From positions 1 to 8,398 of the forward strand of contig DQVL01000022.1 in assembly GCA_015661745.1 (NCBI GenBank): 8,398 nucleotides of DNA, given 5' to 3'. This DNA is from Thermoprotei archaeon (lineage in GTDB: Archaea; Thermoproteota; Nitrososphaeria; Geothermarchaeales; JDFR-13). The position numbers and the translations under genes were made by a program. The notes beneath the pieces were generated by a model. That model was given only the letters and a program-made list of their open reading frames with translations. It had not been told where the DNA came from and ran no database searches. The number at the start of each line of letters is the position of its first letter. The stretch's first letter is position 1. Shown one piece after another: positions 1-6,395 of this stretch.

Positions 1-392
1 GTAACTTTATTCAAGCTTTGATCCACAATCTGGACACCCGCCAACCTACTTATAGCAGATTGTATCTCATCAATCACCCAGTATGGAAGCCTCTTACCCT
101 CTATATAGAATGAGATATTATCATGACCCACTAGATAACTTCCAATTAAGATCCTGCTTATCAACCCCTTAGAGCTTATCTTAGAGACATCGACTACATA
201 ACTCTCTCCAGGACCCCTCTCAGCAACGTCATTATATGGTACAATACGAAGAGACCCATCATCCTCGATCCTAATAATGACATTGTCACCCTTTTTAAGT
301 CCCTTCTCCTTAACCCAGATACGGGGAAGAGATACAACTATAGTTGAATACCCCAATTTCTGAACCTTCCTAATCTCCATATGTGTGGTCAT
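1..392 (-). CDS. AbrB-domain PhoU-type regulator, N-terminal part (truncated by window edge)
   Basis: The first 130 residues of a longer protein are read on the minus strand and run off the window start. Residues about 5-52 form a SpoVT/AbrB swapped-hairpin DNA-binding domain: ERKVQ-like opening (MEIRKVQKLG), then STIVVSLPRIWV, then GLKKGD followed by a beta strand. Residues about 70-130 (LISRILIGSYLVGHDNI, then AISRLAGVQIVDQS) resemble the linker and first helices of archaeal PhoU-family proteins, which fuse AbrB to PhoU helical repeats and are thought to control phosphate uptake or metal homeostasis. The start is placed at the ATG at 392 because a TATA-like box lies about 28 bp upstream. 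An in-frame ATG four codons later (380) is also plausible and fits the usual family start. The AbrB call is firm; the PhoU assignment is likely, but the diagnostic C-terminal half is missing. It is transcribed divergently from the PINA gene. Confidence 0.82.
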   Translation of the reverse strand, partial: MTTHMEIRKVQKLGYSTIVVSLPRIWVKEKGLKKGDNVIIRIEDDGSLRIVPYNDVAERGPGESYVVDVSKISSKGLISRILIGSYLVGHDNISFYIEGKRLPYWVIDEIQSAISRLAGVQIVDQSLNKV

Positions 393-416
393 CTCACTAA
401 ATTATAAACTCATACG

Positions 417-430
417 TATATATAAAATTT
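417..430 (-). promoter_or_regulatory. TATA-like promoter element of the AbrB/PhoU-type gene
   Basis: On the minus strand the sequence AAATTTTATATATA is centred about 28 bp upstream of the ATG at 392. Archaeal TATA boxes are centred about 26-27 bp before the transcription start, which would place the start within a few bases of the ATG and give a nearly leaderless mRNA. No Shine-Dalgarno sequence is visible before that ATG, which agrees. The whole region is AT-rich, so the exact box is an inference. Confidence 0.5.
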
Positions 431-564
431 ACTAAATAGAATTCAGTATTAAGGGAAATATCCTCAATCTATATTAAACAATTTAGGTCATGATTTGCAT
501 ATACTTTGGATGGAGAAATTTGGTAGGTAATATATAAACATTATATACATATAAAATTGTAAAA

Positions 565-577
565 CATTTATAAATAT
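565..577 (+). promoter_or_regulatory. TATA-like promoter element of the PINA gene
   Basis: CATTTATAAATAT, preceded by an A-rich BRE-like stretch (AAAA), is centred near 571. It predicts transcription starting near 597, about 12 nt before the ATG at 609. Other TATA-like runs at about 530-556 (TAATATATAAAC, ACATATAAAA) could be alternative promoters. Positions 393-608, between the two divergent genes, hold only these AT-rich promoter-like sequences; I see no RNA gene or conserved small ORF there. Confidence 0.45.
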
Positions 578-594
578 AGATAGAAAGTCCTTAT

Positions 595-603
595 GAGGAA
601 GGA
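595..603 (+). promoter_or_regulatory. Shine-Dalgarno-like site of the PINA gene
   Basis: GAGGAAGGA ends 5 nt before the ATG at 609 and supports that start. It matches the archaeal anti-SD only in part. The same 8 bases (ATGAGGAA) occur at 593-600 and at the start codon itself (609-616). Confidence 0.4.
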
Positions 604-608
604 TTGTA

Positions 609-2156
609 ATGAGGAATAGATATATCGTTGGTTTAGATGTAATTAAGAAGGGATATCTATATAGAGCTATTATAGATGGATTGGTAGAGGGAGAGATTAT
701 AATTCCATGGACATTTATATCTAATTTATTTGGAGATGGATTAAACCCGATATATAGGGAGAAATATGTAAGGGAGATGGAGAGACTCAAGGAGTTAGAG
801 GAGGAAGGAGTTATAAAAATTAGGATGATCGATACCGAGGATACCGATGAATTTAAGATAATAAAGAAATTAGTAGGGAAATATGAGGCTATAGCAGTTA
901 CATCTGATCCTGATAGATATAGAAGTCTAAAGATATTGAATATACCCGTTAAACTATTAAAATATAGGTTTGAGGGGGAACCTAGGATAACTGGATTCTT
1001 CGATGAATATACCATGTCAGTACATCTTAAGGAGGGAGTCCCCCCAAGAGCAAAGAAGGGTAGACCTGGAGACTGGATATATACATCAATTAATGATAGA
1101 CCAATGTCTAGAGAGGAATTAATTGATATGATTGATGAGACCCTCGACTTCGTTGATGAGGATGAAGAGAGTTTTATAGAGAGCGATACATATGGAGTGA
1201 CAATAATTCAGATGAGGAATTATAGAATAATAATTGCAAGACCACCCTTCAGCGATGGATATGAGGTGACAGCGACCAGACCCGTTAAGAACCTAACTCT
1301 TGATGATTATAAGCTTCCCTCCGAACTTATTAAAAGACTTAGTGAAAGAGCTGAAGGAATATTAATATCTGGAGCTCCAGGCGAAGGCAAGACAACATTC
1401 TGTCAAGCATTGGCTGAGTTCTATCGAGGGCTTGGAAAGGTGGTGAAGACGGTGGAGAGTCCCAGGGATTTAAATCTACCACCCGAAATAACACAGTATA
1501 GCAAGTCATATGGGGATGACAAGACAATACATGACATCCTACTACTATCCAGACCCGACTATACGATCTTTGATGAGATGAGAACTACAGATGATTTCAA
1601 ACTATATATTGATTTGAGGCTTGCAGGCGTGGGTATGGTGGGGGTGGTCCATGCAACGAGACCTATCGATGCAGTCCAGAGATTCGTAGATAGACTTGAG
1701 TTGGGAATGATACCAAGTGTAATAGACACGGTAATCTATATACATGGGGGTAAGGTTGCAAAGGTATATGAGATATCAATGGCTTCAAAGGTTCCCCATG
1801 GTTTATCCGGCGATGAACTAGCTAGACCAGTAGTTGAAGTCAGAGACTTCTTCACCAAGAAGATTGAATATGAATTCTATGTATTTGGTAAGAGAGTATT
1901 TGTCATACCAATAGGAAGGGAGAGACTATATACAGAAAGCGATGAGAAATATTCTCTAGAGGATGAGATAAGAAGTGAATTAGGAGACTTAGGTGAAGAT
2001 ATAGAGATTAAATTCTCTGGGGATAAAGAAGTAATAATATATGTGCCTCCATGGAATTATAGAGGCGTTAAAAGAGCATTGAGAAGGAAAAGTAAGACTA
2101 TAAAAAGAAAGTATGGCTTGAAACTCGTCGTCGAACCAGTCATCGGTTATGAATAG
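609..2156 (+). CDS. PINA-type PIN-domain / PilT-like ATPase / KH-domain protein
   Basis: This is a 515-residue member of the archaeal family of predicted PilT-type ATPases with an N-terminal PIN domain (COG1855). In Sulfolobus islandicus a member called PINA forms hexamers, promotes Holliday-junction branch migration and interacts with Hjc and Hjm; the same role is inferred here. Residues 1-120 are PIN-like. Residues 130-230 are the family linker (FDEYTMSVHLKEGVPP, then RIIIARPPFSDGYEVTATRPV). The ATPase core has Walker A GAPGEGKTT at 255-263, Walker B YTIFDEMRT at 318-326 and a conserved VVHATRP histidine box (His348). A KH-like domain occupies about 468-512. Oddities: the DTS-type motif of the PIN domain reads GLD at 8-10, the second acidic position is Asn39, and only Asp100 (TSD) of the usual acids is obvious. 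The KH domain has no GxxG; its place is taken by a basic run, residues 488-501. Length and frame are intact, so this is a diverged gene, not a broken one. It converges on the oxidoreductase operon with a 5-bp gap. Confidence 0.94.
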   Translation: MRNRYIVGLDVIKKGYLYRAIIDGLVEGEIIIPWTFISNLFGDGLNPIYREKYVREMERLKELEEEGVIKIRMIDTEDTDEFKIIKKLVGKYEAIAVTSDPDRYRSLKILNIPVKLLKYRFEGEPRITGFFDEYTMSVHLKEGVPPRAKKGRPGDWIYTSINDRPMSREELIDMIDETLDFVDEDEESFIESDTYGVTIIQMRNYRIIIARPPFSDGYEVTATRPVKNLTLDDYKLPSELIKRLSERAEGILISGAPGEGKTTFCQALAEFYRGLGKVVKTVESPRDLNLPPEITQYSKSYGDDKTIHDILLLSRPDYTIFDEMRTTDDFKLYIDLRLAGVGMVGVVHATRPIDAVQRFVDRLELGMIPSVIDTVIYIHGGKVAKVYEISMASKVPHGLSGDELARPVVEVRDFFTKKIEYEFYVFGKRVFVIPIGRERLYTESDEKYSLEDEIRSELGDLGEDIEIKFSGDKEVIIYVPPWNYRGVKRALRRKSKTIKRKYGLKLVVEPVIGYE

Positions 2157-2161
2157 ATAGT

Positions 2162-3034
2162 CTACATATATTTGTCGAGTATCTCCTTAACATCAATCCC
2201 ATCTATATCCATTAACCCTGGAGGCTGATCAATAAGTCCGAACTCGACTTCCAAAGCCTTCTTACTAGTATCTCTATAGAATATACCCATTGGAACTTTA
2301 TCCCCATCCATGTAAGCCATTTTATAGGCATTGATTATATCTGTAGGGTCATAATCAGGGTCTTTCTGTAGATCATACTCCCTCTTCCTATAATATGTGA
2401 TGAAGGGCTCGCCAAATATCAATGGATTATATGTAATACAGTATTGTATAATATCTACAAATGCGAAGCCATATCCAGCCATCACATGTTTCAAAGCTTC
2501 TTTAATTACAAACTCCATATGACTTGGATTACCTGTCCATGTCCTAGCTACAAAGGTTGCCCCTGAAGCCAGTGCAACCTGAAGAGGTTTAAAAGGTTCA
2601 TATATAGTACCTCTAAATCCCTTTGGAGCGGTTGGAGACGGCTGTCCAGTTGTTAGGCCAAAGACACCATTATTTTGTGCTAGGTGTACAATACCTATAT
2701 TTGACCTAGGGACATTAACCATATGACCAGCACCAATACCAAAAGTATCTCCATCTCCACCGATACTTACGATTGTCAAATCTGGCCTCGCAATCTTAAG
2801 TCCCATCGCAACGGGGAGGGGCCTCCCATGTATCGTATGGAATCCATTAACCCTTATATAGTGTGGCAATTTACTTCCACATCCAATACCACTTACAATA
2901 ACTATTCTATGTGGAGGTATATTCATTGAAGAGAAGACCTTCTTAAGAACATTTAATATAGTATAATCACCACATCCTGGACACCAAGTAGGCTTCTTAT
3001 AGTCATATTCCCGGATAGTCAATCCACTACTCAT
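2162..3034 (-). CDS. 2-oxoacid:ferredoxin oxidoreductase, beta subunit
   Basis: The 290-residue catalytic beta chain binds thiamine pyrophosphate and a [4Fe-4S] cluster. With the alpha chain it oxidises 2-oxo acids (pyruvate, 2-oxoglutarate or others) plus CoA to acyl-CoA, CO2 and reduced ferredoxin in the cytoplasm. Visible signatures are CPGC (Cys18, Cys21), GIGCGSK (Cys52, Lys55) and QYCITYNP (Cys199), matching the four cluster cysteines of the Sulfolobus enzyme. The TPP/Mg site is GGDGDTFGIG (92-101) with AQNNGVFGLTTGQ (119-131). Lys55 and Leu127 occupy the positions tied in Sulfolobus OFOR to broad 2-oxoacid specificity, so a broad-range enzyme is inferred; exact substrates cannot be read off. 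Length is slightly below the roughly 305 residues of Sulfolobus beta. The ATG at 3034 overlaps the alpha stop (ATGA) and follows a strong Shine-Dalgarno site, so the two chains should be translationally coupled. Confidence 0.95.
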   Translation of the reverse strand: MSSGLTIREYDYKKPTWCPGCGDYTILNVLKKVFSSMNIPPHRIVIVSGIGCGSKLPHYIRVNGFHTIHGRPLPVAMGLKIARPDLTIVSIGGDGDTFGIGAGHMVNVPRSNIGIVHLAQNNGVFGLTTGQPSPTAPKGFRGTIYEPFKPLQVALASGATFVARTWTGNPSHMEFVIKEALKHVMAGYGFAFVDIIQYCITYNPLIFGEPFITYYRKREYDLQKDPDYDPTDIINAYKMAYMDGDKVPMGIFYRDTSKKALEVEFGLIDQPPGLMDIDGIDVKEILDKYM

Positions 3035-4896
3035 CCTAACACCTTCACCTCCTTAAGCACAGAATTTATTTTATCATATAAATAACCTAGGCTAAATGGT
3101 CTACCATCATACTTCCTAATACTATAATCCATAGATATCAATGTATTCTCCCTGATAACCCCCTCCATCAAACCATCAAAGTTATTCTCAACAATTATTT
3201 TGAGGCCTACATCTTTAACAGCCTCTCTAAAAGCTTCATTGGGGAATGGATATGCAAACCTAATCTGTATATATTTCACCCTATATCCATCATTATTTAA
3301 CAACTCTAGAAGATCAAGAATTACACCTTTTGTGCTACCCCATCCTATAATGGCTATATCACCATCATAATCGCCATATACCTTGATTGGCTTATAATAA
3401 TCAAAGTTATTATTTAATTCCTTCTTGAGAACCTCTATCTTTCTATACCTCTTATCCATCTGGCTTACCCGCTGTTGAATATCCTCAGTTGTATTGCCAT
3501 ACTCATCATGTTCATTACCTGTAGTCCAAAGTACAAGACCTTCAGTACCTAATCTTAGAAGTGGACTAATTCCATCCTCAGTAATCATATACCTCTTATA
3601 ATTACCGCCATTCTCTCTAATAGACCGGATATCCTCATCTGACATCCATTTAGCATCCTCAATTTTAACCCTCGATTGATCAGGCTCTGGGAATGAATAT
3701 AGACTCTCCGCAATATGTTTATCATAATGGAGAATAACCGGCATCTGATACTTCCACGCAATATTAAATGCATTTACAGTATCGAAGAAGACTTCATATG
3801 GATCACCAGGGAGGATAACAGCCTTTGGATAATATCCCTGTCCAGCATGTAGAACCTGTCTAAGATCACCCTGTTCCTGCCTAGTTGGTAATCCAGTACT
3901 GGGACCTGGTCTACTAACCTCAATAACAACTATGGGAATCTCACCAATTCCCGCTAGTCCAACCGCCTCCGACATTAAAGCAAATCCACCTCCTGACGTG
4001 GCTACTCCAGCTCGAGCTCCACCGAATGCCGCTCCAATAGCTATATTTATAACTGCCAACTCACTCTCAGGCTGTACAAGGAATATACCATATTTATCTT
4101 TAACCTCCTCAAGATATCTATATATTCTAGACGCGGGTGTCATTGGATACTGTGCCCATACCTTAAGCCCAGCCTTTACAGCACCAGCTGCAGCCATATG
4201 GTTACCGGTAGCAATTAACAATGTTTCCCTCTCCTTAGCAGGTTCTAAGAAGATCCTTATCCCATCTCTATAATTCTCCATTGCATATCTATATCCCAGA
4301 TCATGAAGGGCGATGTTAGACTCAGCTACCTGAGGCTTTTTACCAAATCTCTCCCGGATAACATCCTCAACAACTTCTTTATTAAGACCTAGTATATATG
4401 TCGTAGCTCCAAAACCCACCATATTCCTAACTACGATATTAGCTTTTCCACCTGTGGCAGCCTCCTTAACAATTTTAGTCATGGGGATATCATATATGTA
4501 AACCCCCTTATCCCTCAACTCCTCAAATACCTCCCTGTTAACTCTACTCGATTCAATATCAAAAATTAATATAGAGCCATCGAGAAATTCATGTAAATGT
4601 CCATATGTATGCTTGCCACCATCACCGACCAAAGAGGGATCATCCAGTGCAAGTAAGACATCGATATAATCTACATGGCTATATATAGGCTTGTTATCAT
4701 ATCTAACCCTGAAGTAGCTATGTCCACCCCTTATAAGGCTCTCATACTCTATATTACTAAATACGTAGTATCCATGTCTGACCAATGCCTTTGAAAGTAA
4801 TTCCGCAACAGTATTAATACCTAATCCAGCTGCACCACCAATCATCCAACTTACTCCTCTAAATCTCCTCATTATCCCTACCCTATACCTATCCAC
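3031..4896 (-). CDS. 2-oxoacid:ferredoxin oxidoreductase, alpha subunit (fused gamma-alpha)
   Basis: This 621-residue chain combines the gamma and alpha parts of multi-subunit oxidoreductases, as in the two-subunit enzyme of Sulfolobus (about 630 residues). Residues about 15-200 are the gamma (CoA-binding) domain, opening with SWMIGGAAGLGINT and containing RGGHSYFRV. Residues about 225-400 are the pyrimidine-binding domain, with YPMTP (250-254), PESELAVINIAIGAA (276-290), TSGGGFALM (300-308) and GPSTGLPTRQEQGDL (331-345; Arg339 matches a catalytic arginine in Sulfolobus). Residues about 510-600 are the transketolase C-terminal-like domain (IIGWGSTKGV, IQIRFAYPFP). YPMTP replaces the usual YPITP. 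No ferredoxin-type cysteine cluster is present, so the only Fe-S centre is in beta. The GTG start at 4896 is tentative: an in-frame ATG at 4872 gives MRRFRGVSWMIGG, closer to the Sulfolobus N-terminus. First gene of a two-gene operon. Confidence 0.95.
   Translation of the reverse strand: MDRYRVGIMRRFRGVSWMIGGAAGLGINTVAELLSKALVRHGYYVFSNIEYESLIRGGHSYFRVRYDNKPIYSHVDYIDVLLALDDPSLVGDGGKHTYGHLHEFLDGSILIFDIESSRVNREVFEELRDKGVYIYDIPMTKIVKEAATGGKANIVVRNMVGFGATTYILGLNKEVVEDVIRERFGKKPQVAESNIALHDLGYRYAMENYRDGIRIFLEPAKERETLLIATGNHMAAAGAVKAGLKVWAQYPMTPASRIYRYLEEVKDKYGIFLVQPESELAVINIAIGAAFGGARAGVATSGGGFALMSEAVGLAGIGEIPIVVIEVSRPGPSTGLPTRQEQGDLRQVLHAGQGYYPKAVILPGDPYEVFFDTVNAFNIAWKYQMPVILHYDKHIAESLYSFPEPDQSRVKIEDAKWMSDEDIRSIRENGGNYKRYMITEDGISPLLRLGTEGLVLWTTGNEHDEYGNTTEDIQQRVSQMDKRYRKIEVLKKELNNNFDYYKPIKVYGDYDGDIAIIGWGSTKGVILDLLELLNNDGYRVKYIQIRFAYPFPNEAFREAVKDVGLKIIVENNFDGLMEGVIRENTLISMDYSIRKYDGRPFSLGYLYDKINSVLKEVKVLG
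3045..3054 (-). promoter_or_regulatory. Strong Shine-Dalgarno site of the oxidoreductase beta gene
   Basis: AAGGAGGTGA on the minus strand lies inside the last codons of the alpha gene (LKEVKV), 10 nt before the beta ATG. It is a near-complete complement of the archaeal 16S rRNA 3' end, which is known to carry CACCTCC. It fixes the beta start and implies re-initiation or coupling. Confidence 0.85.
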
Positions 4897-5022
4897 ATAT
4901 CATAAACATATTCATCAACATTAAGTATATGGTAATTAAACCATTTAATGGTATATAACTCTGGATAAGTATATACATAGTATAAATCTTAAACTCCTAT
5001 ATATATAGATGCTAAGTTATAG
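4897..5022 (-). promoter_or_regulatory. Upstream region of the oxidoreductase operon with inverted repeat and candidate TATA boxes
   Basis: This 126-bp gap separates the aminotransferase stop from the alpha start. It holds a perfect 6-bp inverted repeat with a 1-nt centre, ACCATTTAATGGT at 4940-4952, and a further TGGT half-site at 4930-4933, so alternating TGGT/ACCA half-sites recur every 9-10 bp. Minus-strand TATA candidates are ACCATATACTTA (about 4922-4933), which would give an almost leaderless mRNA from the GTG at 4896, and GATTTATACTA (about 4978-4988), which would give a leader of about 60 nt. In the first case the repeat sits immediately upstream of TATA; in the second it falls downstream of the start site. 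An operator role is inferred from symmetry only. Confidence 0.35.
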
Positions 5023-6354
5023 CTATTCAATACTCTCCTTCAAAGCCTCCTCCAAAATCTCAACCGCTTCATCAACGACATCCACATTTATATTTAATGG
5101 TGGTGAAAGCCTTAGGGTCGATACACCCGACCCAATTACTATAAGACCCTTCCTAAATGAAGCGTTTATAACCCTCTCTAAAACCTCCTTATTGGGCTCC
5201 TTAGACTCCCTATCCTTAACAAACTCAACCCCAATCATCAACCCCATTCCACGTACATCTCCTATGACATCATACTTCTCCTGAAGCTCTCCCAGCCTCT
5301 TCATCAAATAACTACCTACTTTAGCTGAATTATCAATCAAGCCACCCAAAAGCTTATCAAGGGTTTTATCTGCAGCGGCTAATGATACTGGGTTCCCACC
5401 GAATGTATTTGCATGGGTACCACCGGGTAAAGTCATTACATCCCTCCTACCAATTAATGCTCCTAAAGGCATTCCACTCGCTATACCCTTGGCAACAGCA
5501 ACCAAGTCTGGTTCAATATCCATATGCATATATCCAAACAACTTTCCAGTCCTACCAAAACCCGACTGAACCTCATCAACCATCAAGAGCCCTCCATACT
5601 CCTCAACCATCTTTTTTAAACCTATCATAAACTCTTTAGGCGCTGGTACATAACCACCTTCACCGGCTATAGGCTCTATCACAGCTGCAGCCAACTCCTC
5701 ACTAGGAACATATTTATCGAATATCCACTCCCTAATATAGTCTAGACAAGCTATTCCACATGATGGATACTCCATCTTAAATGGACATCTATAACAGTAT
5801 GGATATGGTACATGGATAACGCCTGGAACCATAGGGAAGAAGAACCTTCTATGTACAGGTTTACTCGCTGTAAGACTTAAACTACCCAATGTCCGTCCGT
5901 GGAAACCACCTATAAATGCCAAGAAATAATTTCTCCTGCCTTCGTAGAAGCCCTTGGCAACCTTCATACCAGCCTCTATACTTTCTGTACCACTATTTGT
6001 AAAGAAGATTTTACCGTTATACCCCATAGCTCCCAACAACTTCCTAGTATACTTCACGGCTAACTCATAATAGAAGTCGGTAAGGCTATAATGTATAAAA
6101 TTATCTAACTGTCGTCTAATAGCATCTATAACATCTGAATCTCTATGTCCAGTATTCAAAACAGCTATACCAGCATTAAAATCTATATATTTATTACCGT
6201 CTACATCCTCAACAATGAATCCATCTCCCCTCTTTATAACTAGGGGGAGCCACCTCACATATGACTGCATAAGCAAATCTTCATCACTTTTGATAACCTC
6301 TTTTGCACGGGGACCAGGGGGTTCAACCTTTATAGAACTATAGCGACGCTTCAT
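5023..6354 (-). CDS. Class III PLP-dependent aminotransferase (GABA/ornithine aminotransferase or amino-acid racemase type)
   Basis: This 443-residue enzyme belongs to fold-type I, class III aminotransferases. PLP-site residues are SGTES (121-125), the ring-stacking GGFHGRT (149-155), DEVQSGFGRTG (Asp260 pairs with the pyridine nitrogen), the Schiff-base Lys289 in VAVAKGIASG, and Thr317 in ANTFGGNPV. Arg415 (LRLSPP) would bind the substrate carboxylate. Glu232 in GEGG matches the switch glutamate of ornithine and GABA aminotransferases, favouring an omega-amino substrate. The segment 184-203 (YPYCYRCPF, YPSCG, then Cys203) is typical of archaeal homologues that include GABA/ornithine aminotransferases and also broad-range or Ala/Ser racemases of Thermococcales. 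The precise reaction therefore stays open. ATG at 6354 gives a full-length N-terminus. It lies on the same strand as the downstream oxidoreductase operon, 126 bp away, so the two could share transcripts or pathway. Confidence 0.9.
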   Translation of the reverse strand: MKRRYSSIKVEPPGPRAKEVIKSDEDLLMQSYVRWLPLVIKRGDGFIVEDVDGNKYIDFNAGIAVLNTGHRDSDVIDAIRRQLDNFIHYSLTDFYYELAVKYTRKLLGAMGYNGKIFFTNSGTESIEAGMKVAKGFYEGRRNYFLAFIGGFHGRTLGSLSLTASKPVHRRFFFPMVPGVIHVPYPYCYRCPFKMEYPSCGIACLDYIREWIFDKYVPSEELAAAVIEPIAGEGGYVPAPKEFMIGLKKMVEEYGGLLMVDEVQSGFGRTGKLFGYMHMDIEPDLVAVAKGIASGMPLGALIGRRDVMTLPGGTHANTFGGNPVSLAAADKTLDKLLGGLIDNSAKVGSYLMKRLGELQEKYDVIGDVRGMGLMIGVEFVKDRESKEPNKEVLERVINASFRKGLIVIGSGVSTLRLSPPLNINVDVVDEAVEILEEALKESIE

Positions 6355-6395
6355 AGTATAAAATTATCTAACACCTCAATATATCTTGAATATAT
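6355..6395. promoter_or_regulatory. Compact divergent promoter between the aminotransferase and Pgi/Pmi genes
   Basis: Only 41 bp separate two divergent ATGs. A plus-strand TATA candidate TATAAAATTA (6357-6366) would start transcription near 6387, about 9 nt before the ATG at 6396. A minus-strand TATA candidate ATATATAT (6390-6397) would start near 6367, about 13 nt before the ATG at 6354, and overlaps the Pgi/Pmi start codon. The minus-strand GAGGTG at 6373-6378 lies 18 nt before its ATG, too far for a normal Shine-Dalgarno site. The box positions are inferred. Confidence 0.45.

Noticed and set aside
593..619. An 8-codon upstream ORF (MRKDCNEE) overlapping the PINA start, with ATGAGGAA repeated at 593 and 609
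   Set aside because: It probably arises by chance from the GA-rich Shine-Dalgarno-like sequence; nothing shows that its ATG is used. An attenuator role would need start-site mapping and conservation.
488..1015. A 175-residue minus-strand open frame over the promoter and N-terminus of the PINA gene
   Set aside because: Its product is low-complexity (Ser, Ile, Leu, Phe, Tyr), as expected from the antisense of an AT-rich gene, and it resembles no family I know. The plus-strand PINA reading is unambiguous.
3932..4273. A 113-residue plus-strand frame inside the OFOR alpha gene, rich in Ala, Pro and Ser
   Set aside because: It is antisense to a strongly conserved catalytic region of OFOR alpha, and its composition mirrors the Gly/Ala-rich sense strand. 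No start signal is seen.
4997..5008. Perfect 12-bp palindrome CTATATATATAG after the aminotransferase stop
   Set aside because: Pure TA alternation is frequent by chance in this AT-rich sequence; the stem is weak and no U-tract follows, so I do not call a terminator.
5009..5630. Plus-strand open frames of 82-91 residues inside the aminotransferase gene
   Set aside because: They are antisense to well-conserved PLP-enzyme sequence, have no recognisable product and no promoter or ribosome site.
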